Source: Anisodus tanguticus
Taxonomy: Eukaryota; Streptophyta; Magnoliopsida; Solanales; Solanaceae
DNA: 64,000 nucleotides
Direction of reading: 5' to 3'
NCBI GenBank assembly: GCA_034509755.1
Contig: CM067544.1
Location: forward strand, 13,077,001-13,141,000
In this document: in pieces, positions 1 through 11,235 of the stretch
How positions within the stretch are numbered: the stretch's first letter is position 1
Layout: the number at the start of each line of letters is the position of its first letter
Notes under the pieces: generated by a model
What the model was told of the DNA's origin: nothing
The model's input: the letters and a program-made list of their open reading frames with translations, nothing else
The model's database searches: none
Made by a program: the position numbers and the translations under genes

Positions 1-900
1 GGCTACCATTGCGTCTGCCGTGTAATCGGCTGATTCTGAGTCAGACTCATCTGCCTCAATAATGGATACCAAATGGGAACCTCAGTTTCGGTTAGCTCTT
101 CTTTTCTCCTTCTCCTGGATATGCTGCTCTATTTGGCTAGCCATCTCGGCTAACTAGCTTAAGTCAGAGCAGGATTGTCCCACAAGTTTCTCCTTTAGCT
201 GAGGATGCATGATGTTGATTATTATGTGGGCACATTATGATTCAGGGAAATGTACAGTGCATTTTCCATTCCTTCTAAATCTCTCGATATAATCGATAGT
301 CGACTCATCGACATGTTGCTTGAGATTCGTCAAGTCAGTTACAGTGACTTGAGGTTGGGGCCAATAAAATCTATCATGGAAACAACGCTCCATGTCAGCC
401 AACTCCGCACGGAGTCAGGGGCCTAGGATGAGTACTAAGCAAATGTCGTTTCGATTGGAGAAATGGGGAATAACTACAACTTGTGATACTTATTCTGGCC
501 AACTTCGCCACATTGGGAGGTAAATCTGCCGATGCGCTTAATGGTAGATTTGCCGTAAGGATCTTTACTTGTTTATTTAATTTACGATTAACATTTTTTT
601 ATTTAACAAGGAACTTACATCACCCGAGAAGGTGGCGAAATCAGGCGTTTTGAAGCCTCTTGCCAATGGTGCTATCCGATCTATCTAATCGGGGTAGGGC
701 TTCCTATAGACAAACATGTCCAAGGGTTTCAGTTGGATGCCAAAGTACCTCCTCATGGTATTCGCAATGGTTTCAGGGTTCATCAGTTGTGGCGTCCCCT
801 GCCAATTCTCAACTAGAACCTGTTGGTAGGCGTTCTGAATTGGAGGCCTATATTTTGCCCCTTGTTGAACAAGGTTTTGAAAGTTGTAGGTATTCTTCTG
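1..900 (-). pseudogene. Ty3/gypsy gag pseudogene, 3' part (disrupted)
   Basis: Read on the minus strand, this stretch continues the gag reading frame of 4610-5498 beyond the hAT insertion. Between about 945 and 600 it encodes a segment ending RKPYPD, then a stop, then IDRIAPLARGFKTPDF, which matches the PYP...GFK.PDF..F.G block common in plant Ty3/gypsy gag proteins. The stop sits where this family usually has tryptophan (TAG for TGG). Further left, frames broken by stops and shifts resemble the capsid region (a stretch like DLTNLKQHVDESTIDYIERF, then a REKLVGQS-like stretch) and acidic linker. The left end leaves the window, so protease and pol are not seen. The family call rests on motif memory; the degeneration is seen directly. 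Confidence 0.7.
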
Positions 901-1578
901 GCCATTACTATGGCTGGCCAGTGGGCCGGTTCGGCCCGGTCCCAACCCGACACCGCCCCGGTCCCTCCCCGAACCCGACCGTTTTTAAAAAAAATGCAGT
1001 ATCGGGACTTGAACCGAGATGGGACATGGTCTCGTCCTGACCCGGCCCGCCCCGATCCCGCCAGGCCCGACCCGATCCCACCTGAAACCCCTCCTTTTAC
1101 AAATAGGCGTTGCACCAACGACCATTTTACATTTTGGCCGTTGTGCAACGACCATTTTTGGCCTCCCCCTCCCCCAACCCCCCTACCCCCTTAATATTTA
1201 TTTTTAACCCATAAGTTATTATAATTACACTTTAACCCAATTTCCCAACTATAAATACGTCATTTTCTCTTTATTTTTTCACAAATCTTCCTACAATCTC
1301 TCTAATCTATCTCTCTACAAGTCTATATTTTCTACTAAATATTCAATTTTCTTTATTCATTTGGGAGTGAAGTTGGCAACTAGTTTGAGGATCTTCCATC
1401 AAGCAAAGTTTTAATTTTCAACCTCTCGATTACACGTCAACGTTACGTTGGCGTTTGGTACATTCGTTCCTTTCATTAAATTATTATTGTCTATTTATTT
1501 TATTTAGCGCACTTAATTTCATTTACTTTAATTATTTATTAGTATAATTATAAATTTATAATGGAATGATTTAAATGT

Positions 1579-2233
1579 ATGCTTACGGGTAGGGGCCATG
1601 CTTCTTCTAGTAGGGGCAACAAGGGCAAGGGTACTTCTTCTAGTCATCCTATTTCTTGACAGAATCATATTCCTACACAGGATGATTTTGTTGATACTGA
1701 ACATTTTTCCTACAATACCATTAGATTTAGACAATGAGCTATTTTCTGAAACTCAAGAAGACTTTAATTTAGACGGTGATCTAGATGATACACCCACTAA
1801 TGTAGATGACAACACACCCACTAGTGCACCTTCAACTGAAATATTAATAAATAAATATTATATTTTATTATTATCGCATCATTTTATTTTGTCTAGCATA
1901 CAAGATGAATGGAAAAAAAATATAGGCATTACCAACAAGAAAGTGCTAGCAACCAACCAGCTTCCATACCATCTTCTTCTTTTTTCAACACAACCTCAAA
2001 AAAGACGTGTTGTTTCTGCGGCTATTATTGAAAGCCTTAGACATAGAATGTTTAGTGGTACCACTACTAATCAAGTTAGCGAGTTTGATATTTTTATTTT
2101 GCAGGGTGTTGTACCGTACAAAGCAGTTCTCAATGAAGGACGTGAAAACTTGCTGAAATAATGGAGGGAGAATGAGACGTGGCATAGAGAACCAAATATT
2201 TGGCAAATAGTGAAATACACGTGTTGTCACGTG
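1579..2233 (+). pseudogene. hAT transposase remnant (N-terminal leader joined to C-terminal domain)
   Basis: A start at 1579 opens a Ser/Gly/Lys-rich leader that meets a stop (TGA near 1657). A frame shift then carries an acidic stretch (LDNELFSETQEDFNLDGDLD) at 1729-1840. After about 1860 the sequence jumps to a C-terminal piece (VSAAIIESLRHRMFSGTT, then VSEFDIFILQGVVPYKAVLN), which parallels the start of the hAT dimerisation region in the copy at 28197-28730. The BED zinc finger and catalytic core are absent, so this is an internally deleted transposase. It ends soon after a premature TAA at 2159-2161. It cannot encode an active enzyme. Confidence 0.65.
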
Positions 2234-2377
2234 TAATTTCATATTTTTTTAATTTTTTATAAAAAATTGTTTTATTTTCTTTCCTTTTCTTTTCTTTTTA
2301 ATCCCGAAATGTAATGGAAATATTATTTTATATTTAAAAAAATGAAAAGGACAATTATTTTTATATGAACTTAAAAA

Positions 2378-3180
2378 AATTATTAGAGGTGTTAAGTATA
2401 TTCGAATGTTGTTGATGTTTTAAAGTTGAGATTCAAGTGCTAAATTCTTTATAAACCCTTAGTTGTTGATGAGATTCGAAAATGAAAAAAGAATTTCGAA
2501 TTCACCATTGTTGAACCTTGAAAAAGCCTGAAGAACAAAAATGAGTTTTGTCGAAATTCGTGGTTGTTGGCCAAATTGATTATTGGAGTATGGTGATGAT
2601 GTTGTGAAGTTGTAGTTGAAATTTGAGTTTGATTTGTGTGAATTTATCTGAGTTTTTTGTTGAATTTTGACACCAAAAATTAGGCTTGGAGCTCCTAAAA
2701 ATGGATGATAAAATGGTGATGAAGAACTCTTGAAAATCAACTTTGGAAGTTGGAACTGACACACGTGCCCATTTCGTATAGGTTAGAGCCATTTTTTAAA
2801 GTTCTCACGCGCTTGAAGGAGGTGTTCTCACACAGTACTACACGTCAATAATAAAGGTGCAAAGAATTACTTTTAAAAAGTTTAGAGGGGTAATAAGGAT
2901 CCCCGCAAAGATAAGATGTGTCGCAACAACTTTAGGTATAATTCAGGGAGGTAATAGTGTCTTATCCCTATTTAAATTATTAATATGGAACTTATAGTAA
3001 TTTTTACGTAGTTTCTAAATATGTAAATTTTATTTTAAAATATTTAAAGATTTTATGTTCTAATACACTGTCAAAATTAGAAAATTTTACTCTCAAAATG
3101 CGAAAAGTGTCAATCTTTTCGGGACGAAGGAAGTAATTTAATTTGTTAGTATACCAAGTTGCTTAACTTATTCAGTGAAT
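2378..3180. other. hAT interior without recognisable gene
   Basis: AT-rich filler between the transposase remnant and the fold-back repeat. A minus-strand reading frame of about 100 codons (2459-2764) is Ser/Asn/Gln-rich and has no recognisable domain. I treat it as non-coding repeat DNA. Confidence 0.4.
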
Positions 3181-3182
3181 AA

Positions 3183-3710
3183 CACATAAACATGCCCTTT
3201 AACTTGGTGCGAGCTGGCAACTATGACCTCAAATTTTATCAGTGCACAAGTAGGCACTTAAACTTGCCAAAAGTCGAACAAGCATACACACGCGTCATAC
3301 ATGGCAAACTGAGTGAGATACACTCGAAAACAGGAGAGTTGATGCTCAATATCGCATGTATATACTTGTTCGACTTTTGGCAAGTTTAAGTGCCTTCTTG
3401 TGCACTACCAAAGTTTGAGGTCAAAGTTGTCAACTCACGCCAAGTTAAAGGACATGTTTATGTATTTTTCTTTAATTTACCTTTTTCATTTTTTCTTTTT
3501 TTTTATGTCCAATCTACGTGTAAATTAGTTGACAGTCTCTGATTGGGCATTAATCCACGCGGGAGCAATTGCACTTCACGCTAGTGACCTGTCAGAAATT
3601 TGTGTATGCATGTTCGACTTTTGACAAGTTTAAGTGACTACTTGTGTACTAGCAAAGTTTGAGGTCATAGTTGTCGGGTCGCGCAAGTTAAAGGGCTTGT
3701 TTGTGTGTTC
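3183..3710. repeat. Fold-back repeat with three arms
   Basis: The arm at 3183-3290 is inverted relative to 3357-3463: both contain CACTTAAACTTGCCAAAAGT and the flanking stretch about tgacctcaaa, one in each orientation. The two arms could form a hairpin of about 100 bp with a loop near 65 bp. A third arm at about 3601-3710 repeats the right arm in direct orientation, with more substitutions. No coding capacity. It resembles Mutator-like or fold-back MITEs, but no target duplication was identified. Confidence 0.7.
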
Positions 3711-3789
3711 AAAAAATACTGTAAGTGATGGTATACGTAAAAATTATTTTAAAACCCCATATGCAGCCAAAATATGATATCCTTAAATA

Positions 3790-4038
3790 CTCTATCCATT
3801 TATTTTTACTTATTCATTAAGCTAAAAAAATTATTTTAACTTGTTCTCTTTAATATATTTTGAAAAAGTTATTTTATTTTATTTTTATCATTGATTATTC
3901 ATTTCTCAAATTATTTCTCAAATTTATTGAAATTATACATAAATTAATATAATTATTGTGAAAAATAGACTTTCATTTATTATTTTTCAAAAAACAATAT
4001 AACGTAGATTATGAATAAGTAAAAATAAATGAAAAGAG
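3790..4038. mobile_element. Stowaway-type MITE (Tc1/mariner group)
   Basis: A 249-bp AT-rich element flanked by TA dinucleotides (3788-3789 and 4039-4040). The first 28 bp match the reverse complement of the last 28 bp at 26 positions (starting CTCTATCC and CTCTTTTC). It has no reading frame. It is nested in the hAT copy 1. The TIR start resembles the CTCCCTCCGT-type Stowaway ends of dicots. Confidence 0.85.
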
Positions 4039-4049
4039 TAGTATTTAAA

Positions 4050-4190
4050 AGATATCAGATCTGTCTTTGGTTTGTGTGCAATCTTGTGCAGATAAATTAT
4101 GACATCCATGTCTATTGAAAATATTGTAGATATCGAATCTGCTCTTTGGTTCGCGTGCAAACTTATGCAGAAATATGACATCATTGACTA
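4050..4190. repeat. Diverged tandem duplication of about 85 bp
   Basis: Two related segments, each beginning GATATC and containing CTTTGGTTYGYGTGCAA...TGCAGA...TATGACATC, lie head to tail at about 4051 and 4130. They lie inside the hAT element. Confidence 0.6.
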
Positions 4191-4609
4191 TATAACAAAG
4201 TTGCAATTTTGACAATTGTATTTGTATTACAAAAAAAATCATATGTCTATTAAATAATATAAGAAGCACAAAAACAACCTTGGGATGTTTTTATTACACT
4301 ATCTTGTTTAATTATTGAGTTTTTTTATATATATGTTATTTTTTAAATTAAGTGCAAAAAATAAAAATAAAATAAAAAACCCGTCCCAGATCCCGATCCC
4401 GCCTAGACCCGATTCCGACAAGATCGAGATCAGGACGGTACTTCGGCAAATCCCGCCTATCCCGATCCCGCCTAACCCGACCCAACTCGATCCCGCCTAA
4501 CCCGACCCAACTCGATCCCGCCCCTTTCCCCCGTCCCGCCCCGACCCGATCCCGCCAAAACTGGCCCGACCGTCCCGAGCCTGGCCCACTGGCCACCATT
4601 AGCCATTAC

Positions 4610-5498
4610 CAATAGGTGGGGTATATCCCCATTGCTGTTGTTGGTCATATCCACCAAAGCCTGCAACTTGAGCTCCTAGAACAACCGATGGAACTTAAGA
4701 ATGAGGTGGAACAGTGTTCCATGTCTGCTCTCCTTGGACATCAGTCATTTTTGGAAAGTTTGCGCTTCCTGGATGGTATGGATTGGATACCGGCTGTGAC
4801 TATTGGAATGGTATCCCGCTGTAGACAGCGTCACCAGATAGCCTAGCAAGGTCATAGCTAGGGGCCATCGGCTGCCAATTCGGCTGGCCAACATTGGTCG
4901 TCTGTACTGTAGGGCCGTTTGCATAAGCGTACGACATAACGGGTGGCAAACCAAGATGTCTAGATGCCTGAACTGGTCTCCGAGCCATGTTGATCTGTCC
5001 ATACTGCAGATTCTCTTGGTCGAGTGGCATAGTTTGCCCCCCAGCGTTTGGTGGCAACCATACAGTAGACTGGTTACCAAGTGACTATGTTTGTGCTCCT
5101 AGGTGTGCTATCGGCTGCACAGCGCCACTCGTCAGAGGGATGGCAGAACTAGCCGAACCTTCTCCTGGATCCAGTCGATTGACTTCTAATTCTTTCGCAT
5201 GCTGAACCTCATTATGCACTATTGGCTTGACAATGTCAGCCAATTGTTTGGAAACCTGGTACATAATGTCGTGGATGCCTAAGTCAATCTGTTGTCTAAT
5301 GAAAGACGTGGTCACAACAGTTGGACCTTCAGGTTGACTAAGTTCACCCACAGCTTGGGTTGACGGAGGAAGTGGAGGGGTATCAACCGATGTAGGCATA
5401 CTCGAAGAAGATGGTGGCTCGTTATTCCTCCTAGGAGGATTCTGTTTAGGATGTGGACTTGACTCTGGGTTCATTTTCTTACCAGACCTTAGGCGCAT
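4610..5498 (-). pseudogene. Ty3/gypsy gag pseudogene, 5' part
   Basis: The minus-strand start at 5498 opens MRLRSGKKMNPESSPHPKQN, followed by a Pro/Ser-rich leader and a helical segment containing IRQQIDLGIHDIMYQVSKQL, the usual N-terminal layout of plant Ty3/gypsy gag. The first frame ends at 5085. A second frame (5057-4800, MPPNAGGQTMPLDQENLQYG) carries on the Asn/Gln/Pro-rich linker, so there is at least one frame break. At 4602-4609 the frame meets the hAT target duplication and resumes at about 900. The start codon lies about 75 bp inside the LTR edge at 5576, as expected for a 5' leader. This is a dead retroelement gene. Confidence 0.72.
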
Positions 5499-5575
5499 AC
5501 GCCAAGTGTGATCCTGACTTGGAGAATCAAACTTCGCTATGAGATCACCTATGGTCCCATTGGGTGTGCCAAATT

Positions 5576-6240
5576 TGTTCTCCTCCGAAGTGTTTGCCGT
5601 TTTATCGGCTGACGAAATCGGATGACAAATTGATTCCTTAACTAAGCGATTTGAGCCGAAGCGGAACTCTAACTTCTAGCAATGGGTTCCCCAACTACTC
5701 CAGAAAGCGTTAGGATGGTGATTGAGTAAACTAAGTGGTAAGAAACATAAATACAACTAGAGTGCAATAAAGGCGATAAAGATAGAATGAAGATATGTAA
5801 AAATCATTTTTTTTGATTGATTGTGCTCCTCTCTTCTGTACAAATGATTTCAATATTTATAGTACAAGAAAAATTAACGTGACCCCCTATGTTAGCCACT
5901 GAACTACCCACTAAATCCACTAGCCAACTATGAGGAGGTGATGCCGATTTTTTCGCCTGGACCTCTAGCACAATCGACGGCACTCCATTCTTGTTGTTGC
6001 TGGTTGCTCCCTTTTCTAGAAGGTCTTTTGACTTGGTCTTCGAGGCGTCCGAGTATGTGTGAGTCTCAACCGTTACTGGAAATTATGACTCGGCCAGACT
6101 ACTGTAATAGCCGATGATGCTTTTCTAGTCGAGGGTAAGGACTAACGGATTCGACTATGATTACGCTCAGTTACTGACTTAGAATCATTTTTCACCTTCG
6201 ACTGTCACTTGATTCGGCTAAACATTTTTTAGTGTTAACA
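5576..6240 (-). repeat. 5' LTR of the gypsy element
   Basis: Read on the minus strand, the LTR starts TGTTAACAC at 6240 and ends GGAGAACA at 5576, giving TG...CA ends and 665 bp. A TATA-like motif for minus-strand transcription (complement of 5854-5861) lies in the middle. Immediately internal to it (5573 downwards) the minus strand reads TTTGGCACACCCAATGG, which is in the place of the primer-binding site but does not match the common initiator-Met type. Only this one LTR is in the window. Confidence 0.65.
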
Positions 6241-6715
6241 ATATTTCACCAGCTTTTTAATTAATAATCTCGTGCTTACGTAGAATTTTACTTGTTAGTT
6301 GGATTTCAAATAATATGATTGTGTAAAAAAACTAAAAGTATTCATAGATAGAACTTAAACTCCTTAGATATTTGCTCAGAAGAAATATCACATATTTATA
6401 TTTGTATGGTAAATTAAACTTTTATTTCGTAAGAATTGATAAAAAAGTTTCTTATTTTATTTGTTTTGTAAGTGTTTAAACCACAGGAGAAAAAAGTCAT
6501 GATGGACTTCCTCCATGGCTTAAAAGAAAAAAGGAAAAGAAGAAGAAGAACAAAATGATCCCTACATTTCTCTCTGTATCTTTCCATTACACAATATTTT
6601 ACAATTTATGTCCAAATCAAGCCTCCAACCATTCAAATACAAACCAAAAAGAAACTGTTCAAAGGAAAAGGAAAAGAAAAAAGAATCCTAATTGATACAG
6701 TAACAGAAATTTTCT
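6241..6715. other. Intergenic, downstream of the small minus-strand gene
   Basis: AT-rich sequence between the gypsy LTR and the small gene. No gene is visible; the right part probably contains the 3' UTR of the gene at 6716-7054. Confidence 0.5.
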
Positions 6716-7054
6716 TCACATAACTGGCACAGGAAAGACAACCTCCGAGGAGTCACCGTCATCATTGGTGGCGGACTTTTTAATGAACTCTATACAGTCA
6801 GCAACAGCTTCACTGTGATGATGTTCATGTGAATAATAAGACCTATGTGAAATAGGCGATGAATTAGATGGTTGTTCTTGTTGTGTGGCCTTTGACATAG
6901 CAGATAACATGATCAATCGGAAAACGGCTTGCCGGAATCGATCCAGCAATGATATCGGCGATAGCCGGTTACTTTTTCTTGTGCAGTTATTGCCTCTAAG
7001 TTTTGGCATGCAAAATGGATTCTTCATTCTTCTTCTTCCATTTGATTTCTCCAT
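6716..7054 (-). CDS. Small conserved-looking plant protein, function unknown
   Basis: A single-exon frame of 112 codons with an ATG at 7054. The N-terminus is basic (MEKSNGRRRMKN...). The centre, about residues 28-55, has an amphipathic segment SPISLLDRFRQAVFRLIMLS. A His-rich stretch (SHEHHH) follows at about 75-80, then the block EAVADCIEFIKKSA at about 82-95 and an acidic tail. The centre and the CIEFIKKSA block look like conserved modules rather than random coding. The second block recalls small plant proteins annotated loosely as Josephin-like, but I am not sure of that match. No signal peptide or membrane segment is evident. The 5' flank carries a (TA)17 run at 7087-7120. It is not part of any transposon recognised here. 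A partial or missing upstream exon cannot be excluded. Confidence 0.6.
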   Translation of the reverse strand: MEKSNGRRRMKNPFCMPKLRGNNCTRKSNRLSPISLLDRFRQAVFRLIMLSAMSKATQQEQPSNSSPISHRSYYSHEHHHSEAVADCIEFIKKSATNDDGDSSEVVFPVPVM

Positions 7055-7085
7055 TAAAATGAATAAAGATCAAGGCTTATTGGTG

Positions 7086-7086
<1 letters not shown>

Positions 7087-7120
<34 letters not shown>
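7087..7120. repeat. (TA)n microsatellite
   Basis: 34 bp of pure TA repeats, 33 bp upstream of the ATG of the small minus-strand gene, so in its 5' UTR or core promoter. Confidence 0.95.
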
Positions 7121-7121
<1 letters not shown>

Positions 7122-7904
7122 CAATGTTTCAAGCACATGCTGTTGAGTAATATATAGTACGTAGCAAGAATGGGCTGGTGCTAAAGTTGGAGCTGCTTAA
7201 ATTAAAGATGAAAATTTAAAAATAAGAAAAGAAGAATCTTTCTGTTTTGTATTTAAATTATTGTTAAGGCAAGTTTTGAAGTTTGGCTAATGGGCACGTA
7301 CCGCATCATTATGAAGAGAACGATGATTGGTTAGTTTAAAAAGAGTGTGAATATGAAATTGTGGTTAACATGATTGTTCGTTCTTTTTGCTTTTCCAAGA
7401 CATGATTGTTCAATTAATTAGCACAAAATTAGTGGTACCTAATTTGCAAAATGCGCTTTGCTTCACGACAAAGTTGCATAATCATTAAGGCGCAGCCACC
7501 AAGTGTAATAACTGCTCAAACTTTTATTAATGCAAAGGCAATAATCTCAAAGATTTTTCTTCATTTTCACGATGGCACAAAACAAAATGATAAATACTTG
7601 CAGTATATAGTAAAATCTAGCGTGGCACGTGACAAGCATAGGTATACAGTCCGAAGTAAGAAATAACATTCATGAGTTTGGTTATAAAATTACTTAACTG
7701 TAGCTAAGAAATAAATGTATGTATATACAAAACACATGTCTTATGTTCATTAGTCTAGTGTTAGAACTCTTAAAATATATGGTGAAGGAATTATTACGTG
7801 GCATGACAGACCAACAAAATTCTATCTAAAAATGGAGGTAGTTGGACAAATTTAAATTTTCATAAACGTGAAAAAATCACAAAAATATAAACGGCAATGT
7901 ATGT
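7121..7904. other. Promoter-side intergenic region
   Basis: No gene or transposon recognised. It lies upstream of the minus-strand gene at 6716-7054. A 71-codon plus-strand frame at 7451-7666 has no recognisable feature. Confidence 0.5.
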
Positions 7905-7912
7905 ATTGTCAC

Positions 7913-8722
7913 TAGAGATGGCAGTAGATCCTGGACCCGGTCCGGATTCGATGGATCCAGATCCGTTTTATAGGATATGGATATTCAAAATTTGGACCCG
8001 ACGGATCCGGATCGGACCCGGATCCATTTCTGACGGATCGGATCTGGATCTTGTATTTGAGATACGTATCCGGTCCAGATCCGACCCGTGGATCCGTTTT
8101 TTATTAAATATATTCACAACCTAGAATGTAATTTTATAAGTATTTTCTTAAAATTGTTAAGCACATCCTAACAAGTTTAATTTATCCCCGCATTAACTCA
8201 AAAATCAAAAAATAAAGAGGTAACTTCGATAATAAAATCAATGTTATATTAGTGAATGACTAACATCTCCATAGACAAGTATTAAAAATTATATTCACTT
8301 CATTTGTGAAGATTCCAAGCACATGCACGTTCTCAATTGTGAAAATACTAGCAAGCATTTTCCACAACTATTGTCATTGTCCAACGTTTTCAATTAATAG
8401 CTCACAATCAAAACGAGACAACGAACAAAATATCTCATATGAACATTTTAAAATTGAAACACAGTAAACTGTTAGCCAAGTAAAAATCGTTTGTCAGTTC
8501 AAAAAAAAAATCTTAGCCAGGTTACATTTTTAGCAAGGCAAAAAATTTTACATGTGGATCCAGATCCGATCCGTGGACCCGGCGGATCCGATGGATCCGG
8601 ATTTGGATATGATTTTTATGGACCCGATGGATCTGGATCCGGATCTGGATTCAGGTATGAAAAATGGATCTGGATCTGAATCTAGTAGGATCCGGTCCAG
8701 ATCCGATCTGTTGCCATCTCTA
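7913..8722. mobile_element. Non-autonomous hAT element, GGATCC-rich type, copy 1
   Basis: 810 bp flanked by the perfect 8-bp target duplication ATTGTCAC (7905-7912 and 8723-8730). The terminal inverted repeats start TAGAGATGGCA (left) and TAGAGATGGCAA (right, reversed), fitting the hAT YARNG rule. Both subterminal regions (7920-8100 and 8553-8705) are dense in GGATCC/GGATCYGGATCC units. The interior is AT-rich and encodes no transposase. The perfect TSD implies a fairly recent insertion. Confidence 0.92.
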
Positions 8723-8730
8723 ATTGTCAC

Positions 8731-10213
8731 ATAAAGTTGACCTTATTTCCTTCATTATTTCTATCACAAATTGAAATACTGCTTGATACTTAGATAGTAC
8801 TACTGATTATTAATATCTCAAGAGAGTATAGTTAATGTACTAACAATATATTCCCTCTCATAACTACATTAATTTTGACCAATATTCTAAGATATATTTT
8901 TCCATCATATTGATATGAAAAAAATTGAAACATATATTTTTTTCATATAGTTTTTGAATATCTAAATTGTAATTTTAAAATATTAAACTAATCTAATCCA
9001 ATTTAACTTAAAAAATTAGTAAAATTGATTCTCGATAACCGAAACATGAAAACTAATAAATTAAAACATATCCAATAGATTACTATGTTTTTCAGGTCAT
9101 CAACTCAATTGTAGTGTCAACACTGCTGATGGGTTCTAATAAATTGTTTAATATATTAAATATTCTTACATAAGAAGCGTAAAAAGAACAATCTTATATG
9201 AAAATTTGTGAAGAAAAAAAAACGGGTAATAGAATATATATGCAAGGTCCAATATTAAGGCCGAAAACCTTGCTGGAAATGCTGAAATTAAATTGAAGTC
9301 AACAGTCAAAGCCAGAGGCTACTCCAGAAATCTAGCTACTTAAATTTTAATTGTGTAGAATTTATTAGCGAAACCTGGGAAATGACAACTATTTAAACTA
9401 ATGGTCTCCTCACTCATTGACTAATTAGAGAAATGCCTTATGCCCGTATTGAGTAGATAAATATATTCGCGAAAAAATAAAAAATTCAAATTGTTTCATG
9501 GTTTAAAAAACTGAGGCAGGAATGGGAGCTAATAAAATCCTTGTCTTGTGTGGAAGAGTTTCACATGCATACATGTGAGCCTATTTTGATCAGAGAATAA
9601 TAGGAGTAATATAGTAGAATCAACAATAGAAATCTTTTCTTATAAATGAAAATAAATATTCATGTCTTTACCATTACGTTCATATTCAATTCAGTATGTA
9701 TAAGTTATAACCGACTTATCGACCATGTAACACTATTCTCTTGGCTTTTGTCCCATCCATCACTAACTGACATTCAATGTTCTTCTCCCATTCCAAAATG
9801 ATGACCAAAAAGAACAAAATTCTAAGGATTAGATTAGATTACTAATGGGTGGGTCTTGGAAAATGAGAATTTGAAAATTACACAAGATTTGTACACCAAA
9901 GAACGAAGATCTTCATTTGTTTCTGAATTGGATTTTCTTTGTCGGACTTCTACAATAATTAATTGCAGTACATGTTCTCGCACAGAGACAGGAGTGATTA
10001 GTCCCGAGACTATAGATAAAACTGGGATAATTTAGAAGTTGCAGCTTTACCTTTTGTGTTTTACTTTGAAACATTCATGAACATGGAAAATTGTTGCTCT
10101 GAATCAAGAAAGTGTCAGTGTTTTGTGAGATCAAAACAAAGATATGACATAAAATCTTCCAGATATCGTATATGTCAATTGCACTATCAAATCATGCACG
10201 TTCAGGGTTCCTA
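8731..10213. other. Intergenic, no gene seen
   Basis: AT-rich; no long reading frame, RNA gene or clear repeat boundaries recognised. Confidence 0.5.
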
Positions 10214-10218
10214 AATAT

Positions 10219-11193
10219 TGTTGGAAATTTGCCTTTGGCGGGAGTTGCGACCGACCAACTTTAACGGCTTAAACACTAGTGTAACGTATGTTGGAGAATC
10301 CGGTTCTTCACACATGCATGATCTACTAAGTACGTAGATAACCGTAGGGCCAAGAATCGTCAAATTTCATTAAGAAATGAAAGAGATATTGGTTCACGAA
10401 GTAAGGTGTTTGAAGCATGAAAAGTGTGGTATTGTGTGTAATTCTCCCTCATCGGTAGAGGAAGAAAGAATTGTTGTGTATATAAGATTCGAAATTGGTT
10501 TGGGGTTTGGGACCCCAAGGGGTATCCCATGTGTTTAAAGGAGGGAGGACCTAGATGTGCTTCGGTTCGAGGAAAGACCACACGCGCGCCGCCGCCCGTC
10601 CCGTTCCGGGTCACGGGTCACGGGATATTATCTTTTTGGGCCAGAAAACTTTGCCTGAAGTACAGGTTGCATAATGGCCAAATCCGTTGGTCTTTCTCCC
10701 ATTTATGTTGGTGACTTTACTACCTCCATAATGGCCATTATTTGGCTATAATCAGCCCCCTCCCTCACCTATTTAAACACCCCCTTACACCATTGTTGAG
10801 CACAAAGAATGACAAAAGAGAACACCAAAAACAGTGCACGAAAATACACAACCAGAAAATCAGTTCTTCCTACAACTTCCAAGCATCATTTCATTACTCA
10901 ATATTCTTCACGGTAGCTCTTGAGCTTCCTTTGCTCAAGGGTTCCATTGCTGTTTTATCTTGGGAGACAAATTGTCCACGACGTATAAAGGATACACTCG
11001 ACTCAGCAAAAAAAACAATTTCCATCTTTCCATCTTCTACAAAACTGGAATTTCCAGTTTTCTTGTGTAACTATTGTAATTTTCAGATTTCTAGATGAAT
11101 TATTGAATCTTTGTTTATCCTTTCGAATACTTGTAATAGTTATATACTTCCCGTACTGCTTTATAAAGTACCACAGAGCAAAATCTCCGAACA
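10219..11193 (+). repeat. 5' LTR of family A element 1
   Basis: 975 bp, TGTTGG...GAACA. It contains a GC-rich block (about 10580-10620), a TATA-like TATTTAAA (10771-10778) and the 3' section with TATCTTGGGAGAC and the terminal CCGTACTGCTTTATAAAG block. The internal region begins ACTTAAGACAATATTG with no evident tRNA-Met primer site. Confidence 0.85.
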
Positions 11194-11235
11194 ACTTAAG
11201 ACAATATTGTATAGTATTACTATTAGTGTTCGAAA

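Larger units (their letters stand above)
909..4601 (+). mobile_element. hAT transposon, defective, copy 1
   Basis: The element is flanked by the perfect 8-bp target duplication GCCATTAC (901-908 and 4602-4609). Its ends form imperfect terminal inverted repeats of about 19 bp (left TATGGCTGGCCAGTGGGCC; the right end read in reverse begins TAATGGTGGCCAGTGGGCC). The right end fits the hAT start consensus YARNG. Both subterminal regions (about 930-1080 and 4380-4580) are GC-rich arrays of CCCGACCCGATCCCGCC-like units. The inside is AT-rich, with transposase remnants only at 1579-2233. The element sits inside the gypsy gag pseudogene, so it is the younger insertion. A related copy lies at 26722-29090, with matching segments 1190-1340/27010-27150 and 4190-4330/28850-28940. 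Confidence 0.88.

Noticed and set aside
813..1207. Overlapping Pro-, Gly- and Arg-rich open frames on both strands
   Set aside because: They come from the CCCGACCCGATCCCGCC subterminal array of the hAT element, which has no stops in several frames. The same happens at 4348-4666 and 26549-27035.
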